Shown: positions 24,121 to 34,077 of the stretch, in pieces
Layout of the letters: every line of letters starts with the position of its first letter
Position numbering within the stretch: the stretch's first letter is position 1
Assembly (NCBI GenBank): GCA_012972825.1
Contig: JABDHL010000005.1
Coordinates: forward strand, 62,001 to 126,000
Source of the DNA: Chlorobiaceae bacterium
GTDB taxonomy: Bacteria; Bacteroidota; Chlorobiia; Chlorobiales; Chlorobiaceae
Direction of reading: 5' to 3'
DNA: 64,000 nt
Program-made: the position numbers and the translations under genes
Notes under the pieces: model-generated
The model's input: only the letters and a program-made list of their open reading frames with translations
Told to the model about the DNA's origin: nothing
Databases searched by the model: none

Positions 24121-24696
24121 TTATTGGGAAACTGACTTAACCTGTGAAAAATCAAGCTCTGTCGGCGTACTGCGACCAAAAAAGCTTATCATAACTTTAA
24201 CCTTCATTCTTTCAGTAGACACTTCATGCACCACACCTGTCAACGAACTGAAAGGTCCATCAATCACCTTGACAGAATCACCGATTTTAAACGGCGAATC
24301 AACAATAGAGCGATGTTCGATAGAGTTATCAGGTTCCAGAATCTTTTCAACCTCATCCGGTCTCAACGGTGTAGGAACGTCATCGACTCCAAGAAAACCC
24401 ATCACAGAAGGAATATCAAGTATAAGATTTCTTGTCTGTTTGTCAAGCACGGCTTCTATGAGCACATAACCAGGAAATGCGTTTTTAGTTAAACTTCTTT
24501 TCTTACCGTTTTTCACCTCAACAAAACGCTCATAAGGAACGTAGATCTGCAATATCTTATCACTAAGGCCGCAACGGAGAACATCAGCTTCAATCGACTC
24601 CTTAACCTTGCGCTCATGACCCGAATAAATCCTGAGTGCATACCAGCGCGCAACCGGAATACCCTGAACTTCAACTTCTTTTTTCTTAGCGCTCAT
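24121..24696 (-). CDS. nusG: Transcription termination/antitermination factor NusG
   Basis: NusG binds RNA polymerase through its NGN domain (WYALRIYSGHERKVKE) and Rho or ribosomal S10 through its C-terminal KOW domain (FKIGDSVKVIDGPFSSLTG). The 191-residue length is normal. It follows secE by 24 bases and precedes rplK. Confidence 0.97.
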   Translation of the reverse strand: MSAKKKEVEVQGIPVARWYALRIYSGHERKVKESIEADVLRCGLSDKILQIYVPYERFVEVKNGKKRSLTKNAFPGYVLIEAVLDKQTRNLILDIPSVMGFLGVDDVPTPLRPDEVEKILEPDNSIEHRSIVDSPFKIGDSVKVIDGPFSSLTGVVHEVSTERMKVKVMISFFGRSTPTELDFSQVKSVSQ

Positions 24697-24720
24697 TCAA
24701 ATCAACCTTAACACTGTTTC

Positions 24721-24912
24721 TTACAATAACTTTCCCATAACAAAATTTATGACCCAGTCGACAAGAAACGTAAACAATGCAAGAATACCCGAAACCGTTA
24801 ATACAACAATCGTCAAATCCTTGATCTCTTCCCTGCTCGGCCAGACAACCTTCCTCATCTCACCGATCACATCGTTGTAATACTGATTTGCTTTGCCGAT
24901 ATATTTAATCAT
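24721..24912 (-). CDS. secE: Preprotein translocase subunit SecE
   Basis: A 63-residue single-span membrane protein of the SecYEG channel. The amphipathic N-terminal helix with EMRKVVWPSREEI is diagnostic, followed by one hydrophobic segment at about residues 32-56. This is the short, one-TM form common outside the Enterobacteria. It lies 45 bases after tRNA-Trp and heads the nusG-rplKAJL-rpoBC run. Confidence 0.96.
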   Translation of the reverse strand: MIKYIGKANQYYNDVIGEMRKVVWPSREEIKDLTIVVLTVSGILALFTFLVDWVINFVMGKLL

Positions 24913-24957
24913 GGAGAAAAACCTCGAATAAGCTACAGTAAAAATCTATTTTGAGTG

Positions 24958-25030
24958 CACGTCAGGAGGGAATCGAACCCCCAACCTGCGGTTTTGGAGA
25001 CCGCTGCTCTACCAATTAAGCTACTGACGT
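24958..25030 (-). tRNA. tRNA-Trp (CCA)
   Basis: Full cloverleaf on the minus strand: acceptor ACGTCAG/CTGACGT, anticodon loop CTCCAAA (CCA), T-loop GGTTCGATTCC region and discriminator G, as usual for Trp. The 3' CCA is not encoded. It is the last tRNA before secE. Confidence 0.95.
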
Positions 25031-25054
25031 ATCAATCAATCCCTCCAAAAACCG

Positions 25055-25127
<73 letters not shown>

Positions 25128-25145
25128 CTGACACGCAAAGAACTG

Positions 25146-25227
25146 TGGGTAGGGGAGGATTCGAACCTCCGAAGACAGAGTCGACAGATTTACAGTCTGT
25201 TGCGTTTAACCACTTCGCTACCTACCC
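25146..25227 (-). tRNA. tRNA-Tyr (GTA)
   Basis: Class II tRNA with acceptor GGGTAGG/CCTACCC, anticodon loop with GTA (CTGTAAA) and a long variable arm (CGACTCTGTCTTCG region), as expected for bacterial Tyr. Discriminator A; no encoded CCA. Confidence 0.95.
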
Positions 25228-25238
25228 TTGACTTTCAG

Positions 25239-25311
25239 AGCTGGTGATGGGACTCGAACCCGCAACCTGCTGATTACAAATCAGCTGCTCTACCAATTGA
25301 GCTACACCAGC
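25239..25311 (-). tRNA. tRNA-Thr (TGT)
   Basis: Cloverleaf with acceptor GCTGGTG/CACCAGC and anticodon loop TTTGTAA (TGT), reading ACA/ACG. First tRNA of the four-gene cluster, transcribed toward secE. The acceptor and D-arm resemble the Thr(GGT) gene downstream, suggesting an old duplication. Confidence 0.95.
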
Positions 25312-25386
25312 GGCTCAAACTCAAAAAACAGGGCTGGTAATATAATGAGAGCTTAATAAAATACAAAGAAAAAAAGGATTAATATA

Positions 25387-26163
25387 TTAATTATCCTTTA
25401 CCGCTGCAAAAAAACCAGCAACCCGTATTACGACACTTCTCGTCACCAGTCTTTGCGAAAAAGCCAGCATTTTATCGATTAACGTGGGAAATATCCGTAT
25501 ACGGTTTTGCTTCAAGCCTTTAATTGCTGCTTTGACAACAACATCTGTTCCGTACATCGGTAAACGGAGATTTGCCGCATTGTGGCCGGAATGTTTAAAA
25601 AAACCTGTATTGATAAAACCGGGACAAACCGCTACAATTTTAACTCCTGTCCCGTTCAGTTCTTCGTGAAGAGATTCGGTCAGCGTTATGATAAATGACT
25701 TTGTTGCTGTATAGAGTCCAAGCCCCGGAACACCCTGAAGGCCACCTAAAGAAGCAACATTAATAATGCAGCCGTTTTGTCGTACGACCATTTCTTTAAG
25801 AAACAGGCGGGTTAGCCTGGCAGTTGCCATGACATTGACCATGATGATCTCTTCGAGTTTTTTATAGGGTATTACTGCAAAATCCCCTGCGCAGGATAAT
25901 CCGGCACAATTGATCAGAAAATCAACATCCGCCTTCATGAGACCACAAAAATCGTAAATCCGGCCAAGACTTTCTGTATCGCTCAGATCTTCAACACAAA
26001 CTTCCACCGCAACACTCCTCGTCTGCCGCAGCTCTTCAGCAAGTGCCTGCAATCTGTCACCTGAACGGGCAACGAGTATGAGGTTACGGCCAGTACGAGC
26101 AAATTCTCTGGCAAAAGCCTCACCGATCCCCATGGAAGCCCCGGTTATCAACGTATAAAACAT
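25387..26163 (-). CDS. Short-chain dehydrogenase/reductase (SDR)
   Basis: A 258-residue classical SDR. The dinucleotide-binding TGASMGIG is at residues 7-14, N-C-A-G follows in the middle, and the catalytic YTATK has the usual Ser upstream in VASLGG. Substrate cannot be inferred; the fold and NNAG-like variant resemble the DltE/YqjQ group of general oxidoreductases. It lies 53 bases after ispG and may be the last gene of the eno-divIC-ispG run, just before the tRNA cluster on the same strand. Confidence 0.88.
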   Translation of the reverse strand: MFYTLITGASMGIGEAFAREFARTGRNLILVARSGDRLQALAEELRQTRSVAVEVCVEDLSDTESLGRIYDFCGLMKADVDFLINCAGLSCAGDFAVIPYKKLEEIIMVNVMATARLTRLFLKEMVVRQNGCIINVASLGGLQGVPGLGLYTATKSFIITLTESLHEELNGTGVKIVAVCPGFINTGFFKHSGHNAANLRLPMYGTDVVVKAAIKGLKQNRIRIFPTLIDKMLAFSQRLVTRSVVIRVAGFFAAVKDN

Positions 26164-26216
26164 AACGATATCAAAGGCACCCGGTTATAATGCTGTCATG
26201 AAATCGTATCGATGCT

Positions 26217-28268
26217 TTACGCCTGATCAACCCATTTCCCCCGCTCTTTGATAAGCCCTATGAGACAATCAACGGCATCCTGTTCAGAAATATTTTCTTC
26301 CACACACTCCCTGCCGACGTAAAGACTGATTCTGTTTTTTCCTGCTCCAACATAGCCGAAATCAGCATCAGCCATCTCTCCGGGACCATTAACAATACAG
26401 CCCATAATCCCAATCTTCAAACCTTTAAGATGGGAAGTCCTTTCTTTTATTGCTGCTGTTGCTTTTTCAAGCTCGAAATAGGTTCTTCCACAGCCGGGGC
26501 AGGAAATAAATTCGGTTTTGGACATTCTGATTCTTGCACCCTGAAGAATATTGAATGCCAGATTAATCTCATCAGCAGCAGAAAGTCCGGTATCAAGCGA
26601 AAGAATGTCGCCAATGCCGTCACAAAAAAGTGTCCCTGTCTGAATCGAACTGCCTATAAAACTCTCAAGTCTCTTTGAACTATCTCCCCTGAAGCGTACA
26701 ACAAGGGGATAATCGAGGGATAAAGTGTTAAATGCCTGAACAAGCCTGCGATAGGCAAAAACGGTATTCTTCGTGATAATCGAAAACAACAGGCGCTGAA
26801 CACCCTGTTTCCGAAGTTTTGCCGCAAGACGGGCAAGAACCTCAGCAGGAACTGATGACCCAGCATGCTCATGCATAAAGCAAAGCTCCAAAGCTCCAGC
26901 CTGATCATTGCCGAGATGCTTCAGAAAATCAACTCCCAGCTGTTCTCCCTCAATAACATCAAGCCTGACTTTAGAAACTTTATCGAGCAGTTGCAGGGCA
27001 AGTGATGCATCGCTTGTTGATGCAACAATAAAGTGCCGGGCATTTCCAAGGGAAACAAGTAAATCATCAAGCAGTTCAATGTCTGCCGAAGTGTTTACGC
27101 GAACAGAAACGAACTCGGAACGAATGGCGTCAGGGTGCGCTTCTGGTGCAAGACGCTGCACAACCTCTTTTAAAACCGATTCAAATTCCGTGAGCGAAGC
27201 ATGAACTTCAGTTTCAACTTTCGGTACATTGTCTCCCCCAACAGCAAGACCTGCAATTGAAAGCTGTGCGGAAACCCTGCGTTTATAGCTATAAGGATTG
27301 AAGGGCTGCGGTTCATTGGAGGAAAGATTGATGACCGTCTTCTGATTACGGCTTTCAACAACATGCTTGAGAGGGAGATGCCCGCTGTCACCTTTGATAA
27401 GATGAAAGTCGTTATACTTTTTAACAATCGCGAAACCCACAGGCACTTCATGAACAGGATCTTCTGTCAGGGAGACTCTGATCGTATCACCAAGACCATC
27501 TTCAAGGAGCGCCCCAATGCCCATGGCCGATTTTACTCGACCCTCATCGCCATCTCCTGCTTCAGTCACCCCAAGATGCAGAGGATAGGCATGAAGAAGC
27601 TCTGCATCACCCTTCTGAACAAGCAGCCTGTATGCCTGAATCATCACCCGGACATTAGACGATTTCATTGAAAAAAGAATATCGTGATATCCAACCCCCT
27701 CACAGATCCTGGCAAACTCAAGTGCAGCTTCAACCATGCCTTCAGGCGAATTCCCATAGCGACTGACAGTCCGGTCTGACAAAGAACCATGATTGGTGCC
27801 TATTCTCATCGAAACGCCATTCTGTCGGGCTTTTTCAACCAACGGTAAAAATTCTAACCGGACATGATCAAGTTCCTGCAGATATTCGTCTTCAGTATAT
27901 TCATTGTTGGAAAACTTCTGCCGGACCGCATAATTACCGGGATTAATGCGAATATTTTCAACAAATTCAACTGCCTTGAGTGCAGCGCGTGCTGAAAAAT
28001 GAATGTCGGCAACAAGTGGAGTATCAATGCCGTCACGACGGAGCTTGTCACGTATGTTTCTGAGATTTTCAGCATCCTTCTCGGTTGGAACAGTAAGGCG
28101 GATAATTTCACAACCGGCTTCATACAGTTTCCTGCACTGTTCCACGGTGGCCAAAGTATCCATGGTATGCGTATTGGTCATGGACTCAACCCTTATCGGC
28201 TGATACCCTCCTAAAAAAATGGAGCCGAATGAAACTTCCCGGGTTAAACGACGGCGGTACTGATACAT
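26217..28268 (-). CDS. ispG: 4-hydroxy-3-methylbut-2-enyl diphosphate synthase (IspG/GcpE), large form
   Basis: IspG is the Fe-S enzyme of the MEP pathway that makes HMBPP from MEcPP, feeding carotenoids, chlorophyll tails and quinones. The N-terminal TIM barrel begins with SIFLGGYQPIRVESMTNT. The C-terminal [4Fe-4S] domain has CPGCGRTYFELE and GIMGCIVNGPGEMADADFGY. At 683 residues it is far longer than E. coli IspG (about 370) because of a large insert between the two domains, the form known from Bacteroidetes/Chlorobi and plants. It lies 26 bases after the DivIC-like gene. Confidence 0.95.
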   Translation of the reverse strand: MYQYRRRLTREVSFGSIFLGGYQPIRVESMTNTHTMDTLATVEQCRKLYEAGCEIIRLTVPTEKDAENLRNIRDKLRRDGIDTPLVADIHFSARAALKAVEFVENIRINPGNYAVRQKFSNNEYTEDEYLQELDHVRLEFLPLVEKARQNGVSMRIGTNHGSLSDRTVSRYGNSPEGMVEAALEFARICEGVGYHDILFSMKSSNVRVMIQAYRLLVQKGDAELLHAYPLHLGVTEAGDGDEGRVKSAMGIGALLEDGLGDTIRVSLTEDPVHEVPVGFAIVKKYNDFHLIKGDSGHLPLKHVVESRNQKTVINLSSNEPQPFNPYSYKRRVSAQLSIAGLAVGGDNVPKVETEVHASLTEFESVLKEVVQRLAPEAHPDAIRSEFVSVRVNTSADIELLDDLLVSLGNARHFIVASTSDASLALQLLDKVSKVRLDVIEGEQLGVDFLKHLGNDQAGALELCFMHEHAGSSVPAEVLARLAAKLRKQGVQRLLFSIITKNTVFAYRRLVQAFNTLSLDYPLVVRFRGDSSKRLESFIGSSIQTGTLFCDGIGDILSLDTGLSAADEINLAFNILQGARIRMSKTEFISCPGCGRTYFELEKATAAIKERTSHLKGLKIGIMGCIVNGPGEMADADFGYVGAGKNRISLYVGRECVEENISEQDAVDCLIGLIKERGKWVDQA

Positions 28269-28294
28269 TACATTGTATAACTGTTGAATAAAAA

Positions 28295-28603
28295 CTAATG
28301 CGATCTGATGATAAACAGGGTTTCACCTGGTTTTCGATAATTATACTTTTCCCTTGCAGCTTTTTCGATACTGTCCGGCTCATGGGCATGCTGTATGCGC
28401 AGCTCATTATCAAGAATCTTTTTTTGCTCTATTTTATCCTGCTCAAGCAGCGTGCGGTATTCGGCTTCCATACGTATTCTTTTCAGGACACCATAATCAT
28501 CGAAAAAAATCCAGAATAAGAAGAGAATAAACGCCACCTGAAAAAAAAACTTTTTAGGGTTTAAACGAATATACTCCCAGATTCTATCGATAATTTTTTT
28601 CAC
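28295..28603 (-). CDS. Septum formation initiator family protein (DivIC/FtsB-like)
   Basis: A 102-residue bitopic protein: short cytoplasmic N-terminus, one membrane span at about residues 20-36 (FFFQVAFILFLFWIFF), then a coiled coil and the family ending with the YNYRKPGETLFII motif. FtsB/DivIC proteins bridge FtsL and FtsQ in the divisome. Its position directly downstream of eno matches the common eno-ftsB/divIC linkage, supporting the call despite low sequence conservation. Confidence 0.85.
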   Translation of the reverse strand: MKKIIDRIWEYIRLNPKKFFFQVAFILFLFWIFFDDYGVLKRIRMEAEYRTLLEQDKIEQKKILDNELRIQHAHEPDSIEKAAREKYNYRKPGETLFIIRSH

Positions 28604-28700
28604 GCATCATAACGCTTTGTGTTGCCAGGTGCTGCCGTTGATACAGCAGCTACCGTGCAACAAGGAAAACCTGAGTGAAACGAGCTTCTATTAAAATTCT

Positions 28701-30026
<1,326 letters not shown>

Positions 30027-30260
30027 TTATAGTTGTTCTATGCTTTGAACACGCAATGGAAGCGATAGGGAATTGCTGTTCTGCCATAATTTGAAAATAT
30101 ATCTTTTTTTCCCTTCCATTTCATTGTTGAAATCACAGCAAATAAGACTTTTTTTTGTTAATTATATGTTAAGCTGTTTTCGTTCAACGAAATCAGCAAC
30201 CGTGTATTTTGTATTCAGTGGCATACAAGGCCATTTTTAATCCAATAAAGGAGTTCTGCT

Positions 30261-32342
30261 ATGCAAGCCGTCCAACCGGATCAATTGCGAAACATCGTCA
30301 TTACAGGTCATGCCGGCAGTGGCAAGACCATGCTCACAGAATCACTTGCCTTGACTATGGGCGTTATCAATCGCCTCGGAAGTATTGACGAAGGAAACAC
30401 CATATCCGATTACTCTTCTGATGAGATTCAAAGAAAACACAGCCTCAACACCAGCCTTATCCATGGATTCTGGAATGACCGTAAAATAAATATTATCGAT
30501 ACTCCCGGCCTGCTTGATTTTCACGGTGATGTAAAATCAGCAATGCGGGTTGCCGATACCGTACTGATTACTGTAAACTCAGCATCCGGTGTAGAGGTCG
30601 GTACTGATACGATTTGGGAGTATACCAAGGAGTACTATAAACCTACTATATTCATTTTAACCAAACTTGATGCCGACCGAACCAACTTCAACGCTACAGT
30701 ACAGGGCCTCAGAGATCATTTCGGCAATCTTGTTACCCCTATACAGTTTCCTGCTGAAGAGGGTATCGGCCACCATACACTTATTGATGTCCTGCTGATG
30801 AAGCAACTAACCTTCAACCCCGACAAAACCGGAGGCATGATCATCTCCGATATCCCCGACCTCCATCTGAAACAAGCAGAAGATCTGCATCAGCAGCTGG
30901 TTGAGGCAATTGCTGAAACTGATGAGGAGCTGATGAACAAGTTTTTTGACGTTGGAACCCTTACTGAGGATGAACTCAGGGCTGGAATTAAATCAGCACT
31001 GGTCAGCAGAACTTTTTTTCCTGTATTCTGCACATCACCCCTTCATCTCATAGGATCAGAACGGCTGCTGAATGCCATTGTCAACCTTTGTCCATCTCCG
31101 ATTGAACGCGGTCCCGAGCATTCGATCTGTACCGCTGATGACACCAGAAACCTTCTTCAGCCAGACCCTGAGGGCCCGACGGTTGCTTTTATTTTCAAAA
31201 CAATGTCCGAACCGCGAGTCGGTGAAATTTCCTATCTCAGAGTCTACTCAGGCCATCTGGAAACAGGTCATGAACTGATAGATGTCCAGACCGGACAACT
31301 TGAAAAGCCTGGTCAGGTATACACTATTATTGGACAGAAAAAAAACCCAGTTGACAAATTGCTTGCCGGAGATATTGGTATGGTTGTCAAACTCAAAGAT
31401 GCTCATACTAATGATACCCTTGCCGACAAAGGTACCAGTTGCAGGATAAGCCCCATTATTTTTCCTGTACCTATGCTTGCAACTGCTATTATTCCTGTTA
31501 CCCAGGGGGATGAAGATAAAATTTCCGCAGGTCTTCACCATCTGCATGAAGAGGATCCAAGTTTTACCATCCACCATGACGTTGAATTCAACCAGACCAT
31601 TTTAAAAACTCTTGGTGAAACCCACCTTGATATCATTATCAGCCGTTTACAGGCAAAGTTCAACGTCAAGGTAGAGATTGCACCTATCAAAATTCCATAC
31701 CGCGAAACTATTCGCGTGACATCATCCGCCCAAGGAAAATATAAAAAACAATCAGGTGGACGTGGACAGTATGGTGATGTCTGGGTAAGGCTGGAACCAT
31801 TGGCACGCGACACCGGCTTTATTTTCGCAAGCGAGGTTGTGGGTGGAGTTGTCCCGACACGCTATCTGCCTGCTGTTGAAAAAGGACTTCGCGAATCTAT
31901 TGAAAAAGGCATTCTTGCCGGTTATCCTGTAGTAGATCTTAAGGCTGTTGCGTATGACGGCTCATTCCATCCTGTGGACAGTTCTGAATTTGCTTTTAAA
32001 ATCGCAGCAAGCATGGCCTTCAAAAATGCATTCGATAAAGCCAGACCATTTCTGCTGGAACCGATTTACTCCTTGACTGTCAATGCACCGGAACAGTATA
32101 CAGGTGAAATAGTCGGTGACATTTCCAGCAGACGTGGAAAAATTCTTGGCATGGATTCCGATGTGAGATTGCAGATTATCCGAGCGCTTATACCTCAGGC
32201 AGCATTGACTGCATTCCATCATGCCCTTACACGACTGACCCAGAGCAGGGCACGGTACTCATACCATTTCAGCCATTATGAAGAGGCACCGCCAGATATC
32301 GCTCATCAGATCATCGCAGCAAAAGAAGCAAAAGAATCTTAA
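30261..32342 (+). CDS. EF-G-like translational GTPase (FusA2/EF-G2 type)
   Basis: A 693-residue paralogue of elongation factor G. P-loop GHAGSGKT is at residues 16-23 and DTPG at 80-83. The G4 motif reads TKLD (134-137) instead of NKxD. Switch I has the DEIQRKHSLNTSL form rather than canonical RGITI, which sets this EF-G-like subfamily apart from housekeeping EF-G. C-terminal domains IV and V are present (GRGQYGDVWVRLEP; GDISSRRGKILGMD). Its precise role is unknown: it could be recycling, stress-related or a back-up elongation factor. GGAG precedes the ATG; a strong terminator follows. Confidence 0.88.
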   Translation: MQAVQPDQLRNIVITGHAGSGKTMLTESLALTMGVINRLGSIDEGNTISDYSSDEIQRKHSLNTSLIHGFWNDRKINIIDTPGLLDFHGDVKSAMRVADTVLITVNSASGVEVGTDTIWEYTKEYYKPTIFILTKLDADRTNFNATVQGLRDHFGNLVTPIQFPAEEGIGHHTLIDVLLMKQLTFNPDKTGGMIISDIPDLHLKQAEDLHQQLVEAIAETDEELMNKFFDVGTLTEDELRAGIKSALVSRTFFPVFCTSPLHLIGSERLLNAIVNLCPSPIERGPEHSICTADDTRNLLQPDPEGPTVAFIFKTMSEPRVGEISYLRVYSGHLETGHELIDVQTGQLEKPGQVYTIIGQKKNPVDKLLAGDIGMVVKLKDAHTNDTLADKGTSCRISPIIFPVPMLATAIIPVTQGDEDKISAGLHHLHEEDPSFTIHHDVEFNQTILKTLGETHLDIIISRLQAKFNVKVEIAPIKIPYRETIRVTSSAQGKYKKQSGGRGQYGDVWVRLEPLARDTGFIFASEVVGGVVPTRYLPAVEKGLRESIEKGILAGYPVVDLKAVAYDGSFHPVDSSEFAFKIAASMAFKNAFDKARPFLLEPIYSLTVNAPEQYTGEIVGDISSRRGKILGMDSDVRLQIIRALIPQAALTAFHHALTRLTQSRARYSYHFSHYEEAPPDIAHQIIAAKEAKES

Positions 32343-32354
32343 CATTGTGTCCAG

Positions 32355-32381
32355 AAAAGCCCCGAACTTTCCGGGGCTTTT
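32355..32381. terminator. Terminator after the EF-G-like gene
   Basis: AAAAGCCCCG, a loop AACTTTC and CGGGGCTTTT form a perfect 10-bp stem with T-tract. The symmetric A/T flanks allow it to serve the convergent glycosyltransferase gene as well. Confidence 0.9.
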
Positions 32382-32416
32382 CCTATTATATCCGACAAAT
32401 GTCAAGGCATCTTGAT

Positions 32417-33205
32417 TTATAGACAACCGAACATTGACTTTATTTTAAGCCACCACACAATCCAGATCGCCTCACGTATGTTTTTTCTGGTCATTTTTGA
32501 TTTCCCTACCGATCTGTCAATAAATACAATAGGAATTTCTTTAATGGAAAACCCTTTCTTCCAAACCCTGAAATTCATCTCAATCTGAAATGAATACCCT
32601 TGCGAGTTAACAATTGCAAGATCAAGGGCACGCAATACTTCTATACTGAAGCATTTAAAACCACTTGTCGGATCGTCAACAGGCATACCAGTAATAAACC
32701 GCGTATAAATACTGGCCATTTTTGATAGAATTAACCTGCCAAGCGGCCAGTTAACAACATTAACCGTATTGTTCATATATCGGGATCCTATAACCAGATC
32801 CGCTCCCTTCATGGCATTGAGAAAGCGCTGAACTTCACAAGGATCATGCGAAAAATCAGCATCCATCTCTATAATGTATTGGTAGCCCTTCTGCATGGCA
32901 TAATGGAAACCGCTAATATATGCTGTACCCAGCCCTAATTTTCTCTCCCGCCTGATAACATGCAGCATTCTCATAGTTGCTTGCATTGAACGGACAATAT
33001 CTATGGTTCCATCAGGCGAGTTGTCGTCTATAACAAGGATATCAACAGAGGATGGATAGAGTCCTGCAAGGTCGCTCAACAACCTTGCTATATTATCAGC
33101 CTCATTGTAGGTGGGTATAATAATCAGCGCCTTGGATGCAGAGTCTGTTTCTTCACTGAGCCTGAATTCCAGATTGTTCAATCCTGCGTTGTTTTGCTCC
33201 AACAT
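32417..33205 (-). CDS. Glycosyltransferase family 2 (polyprenol-phosphate mannosyltransferase-like)
   Basis: A 262-residue soluble GT-A enzyme. LIIIPTYNEADNIARLL at about residue 27 begins the nucleotide-sugar domain, followed by VIDDNSPDGT, and the metal-binding DAD in IEMDADFSHDP. The C-terminal half contains the DPM1-type GSRYMNNTVNVVNWPL and PTSGFKCFS. It probably transfers a hexose from a nucleotide sugar to polyprenyl phosphate. No multi-span C-terminal domain is visible, so it is of the single-domain DPM1 type. It is downstream of pscB but separated by a strong terminator. Confidence 0.9.
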   Translation of the reverse strand: MLEQNNAGLNNLEFRLSEETDSASKALIIIPTYNEADNIARLLSDLAGLYPSSVDILVIDDNSPDGTIDIVRSMQATMRMLHVIRRERKLGLGTAYISGFHYAMQKGYQYIIEMDADFSHDPCEVQRFLNAMKGADLVIGSRYMNNTVNVVNWPLGRLILSKMASIYTRFITGMPVDDPTSGFKCFSIEVLRALDLAIVNSQGYSFQIEMNFRVWKKGFSIKEIPIVFIDRSVGKSKMTRKNIREAIWIVWWLKIKSMFGCL

Positions 33206-33225
33206 GGCAGATTAAGATCTTCAAA

Positions 33226-33260
33226 AAAAAAGCATTGCTTCAGTTAAGCAATGCTTTCAA
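33226..33260 (-). terminator. Terminator of the pscA-pscB operon
   Basis: AAAGCATTGCTT, loop CAGTT and AAGCAATGCTTT give a 12-bp perfect stem. On the transcribed (minus) strand it is followed by an unbroken run of about ten T, a textbook intrinsic terminator 40 bases after pscB. Confidence 0.92.
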
Positions 33261-33296
33261 AAAAATATTGTCAATAACATGAGAAGCCTGCTTGTC

Positions 33297-33986
33297 CTAT
33301 CTCGCTTCCCTGTGAAATCTGTGGAGAAATCTGAGGTCAAAATCAAGCCTTTCAGGTGGTGTATAGGTAAAGTCAAGCACCTCACCGTCAGGAAGCACTT
33401 CGATTAATGCTCCCGAAGGACATTCATCTGCAGAAAAACAGGCAGAACAGGAAATACAGGCATCCTGATCAATATAACACCTGAACCCGCCTTCCTGAAC
33501 GTCTCCATAGAACTTGTAACCAATGGCATTGACTTTCGGCGGGCACTTGTCAAGACAGAGTCCACATCCCACACAGAGGTTCTCAATAATAAAATAGTGG
33601 GACTTTGCTCTTGGTGCTGCCTTTTTCGCAACAGGTTGAGCCCCGACTGCTGGTGCTGGAGCAGCTGGTGCGCCAGGCGATCCCTTTGCCGCAGGTGCTG
33701 CCGGTTTTGCACCTGGCGCCGTCTTGGCTCCTGGTGCAGGCTTAGCCCCAGGTGCAGGTTTCGGAGCAACCTTTTTTACCGGAAGAGCAGATTCCTGACG
33801 TACACCGCTTCTCCCGAGATTTGTATTCAGTGATGCAAGTCGAGGCTTCCCCGTTTGTTTCTGCGGAGCCTCTTTTGGTTTTGCCTGTGCCTGCTTTGCT
33901 GCCGGTGCTACCGCTTTCGGGGCGGCAGGTGGTGCTTTGGCTGCAGGTGGTGACACTATATCTGGCTGTCGTACAGGATCGGCCAT
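33297..33986 (-). CDS. pscB: Photosystem P840 reaction-centre iron-sulfur subunit PscB (FA/FB)
   Basis: PscB binds the two terminal [4Fe-4S] clusters FA and FB that take electrons from F_X in PscA and reduce ferredoxin. Cluster cysteines are C138, C141, C144, C148 (CVGCGLCLDKCPP) and C177, C180, C183, C189 (CISCSACFSADECP). The first ~128 residues are a low-complexity Ala/Pro/Lys/Gly tail with three PAPGAK-like hexapeptides, basic and probably unstructured, as known for PscB. GGAGG lies upstream of the ATG. The gene follows pscA by 91 bases that contain a strong hairpin, and ends at a strong terminator. Confidence 0.97.
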   Translation of the reverse strand: MADPVRQPDIVSPPAAKAPPAAPKAVAPAAKQAQAKPKEAPQKQTGKPRLASLNTNLGRSGVRQESALPVKKVAPKPAPGAKPAPGAKTAPGAKPAAPAAKGSPGAPAAPAPAVGAQPVAKKAAPRAKSHYFIIENLCVGCGLCLDKCPPKVNAIGYKFYGDVQEGGFRCYIDQDACISCSACFSADECPSGALIEVLPDGEVLDFTYTPPERLDFDLRFLHRFHREAR

Positions 33987-34032
33987 AAAAACCCTCCTCT
34001 TTAATTACATGGTAAACTTGGGTATCAAAAAT

Positions 34033-34072
34033 ATCATACACGAAGGAGCCTCAATGCTCCTTCGTGTATGAT
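34033..34072 (-). promoter_or_regulatory. 17-bp perfect hairpin between pscA and pscB
   Basis: ATCATACACGAAGGAGC, six-base loop CTCAAT and the exact complement form a 17-bp stem that begins about six bases after the pscA stop. There is no adjacent T-run, only ATATTTTT, so it may be a leaky terminator or a 3'-end stabiliser of pscA mRNA rather than a full stop. Confidence 0.75.
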
Positions 34073-34077
34073 CGGAA

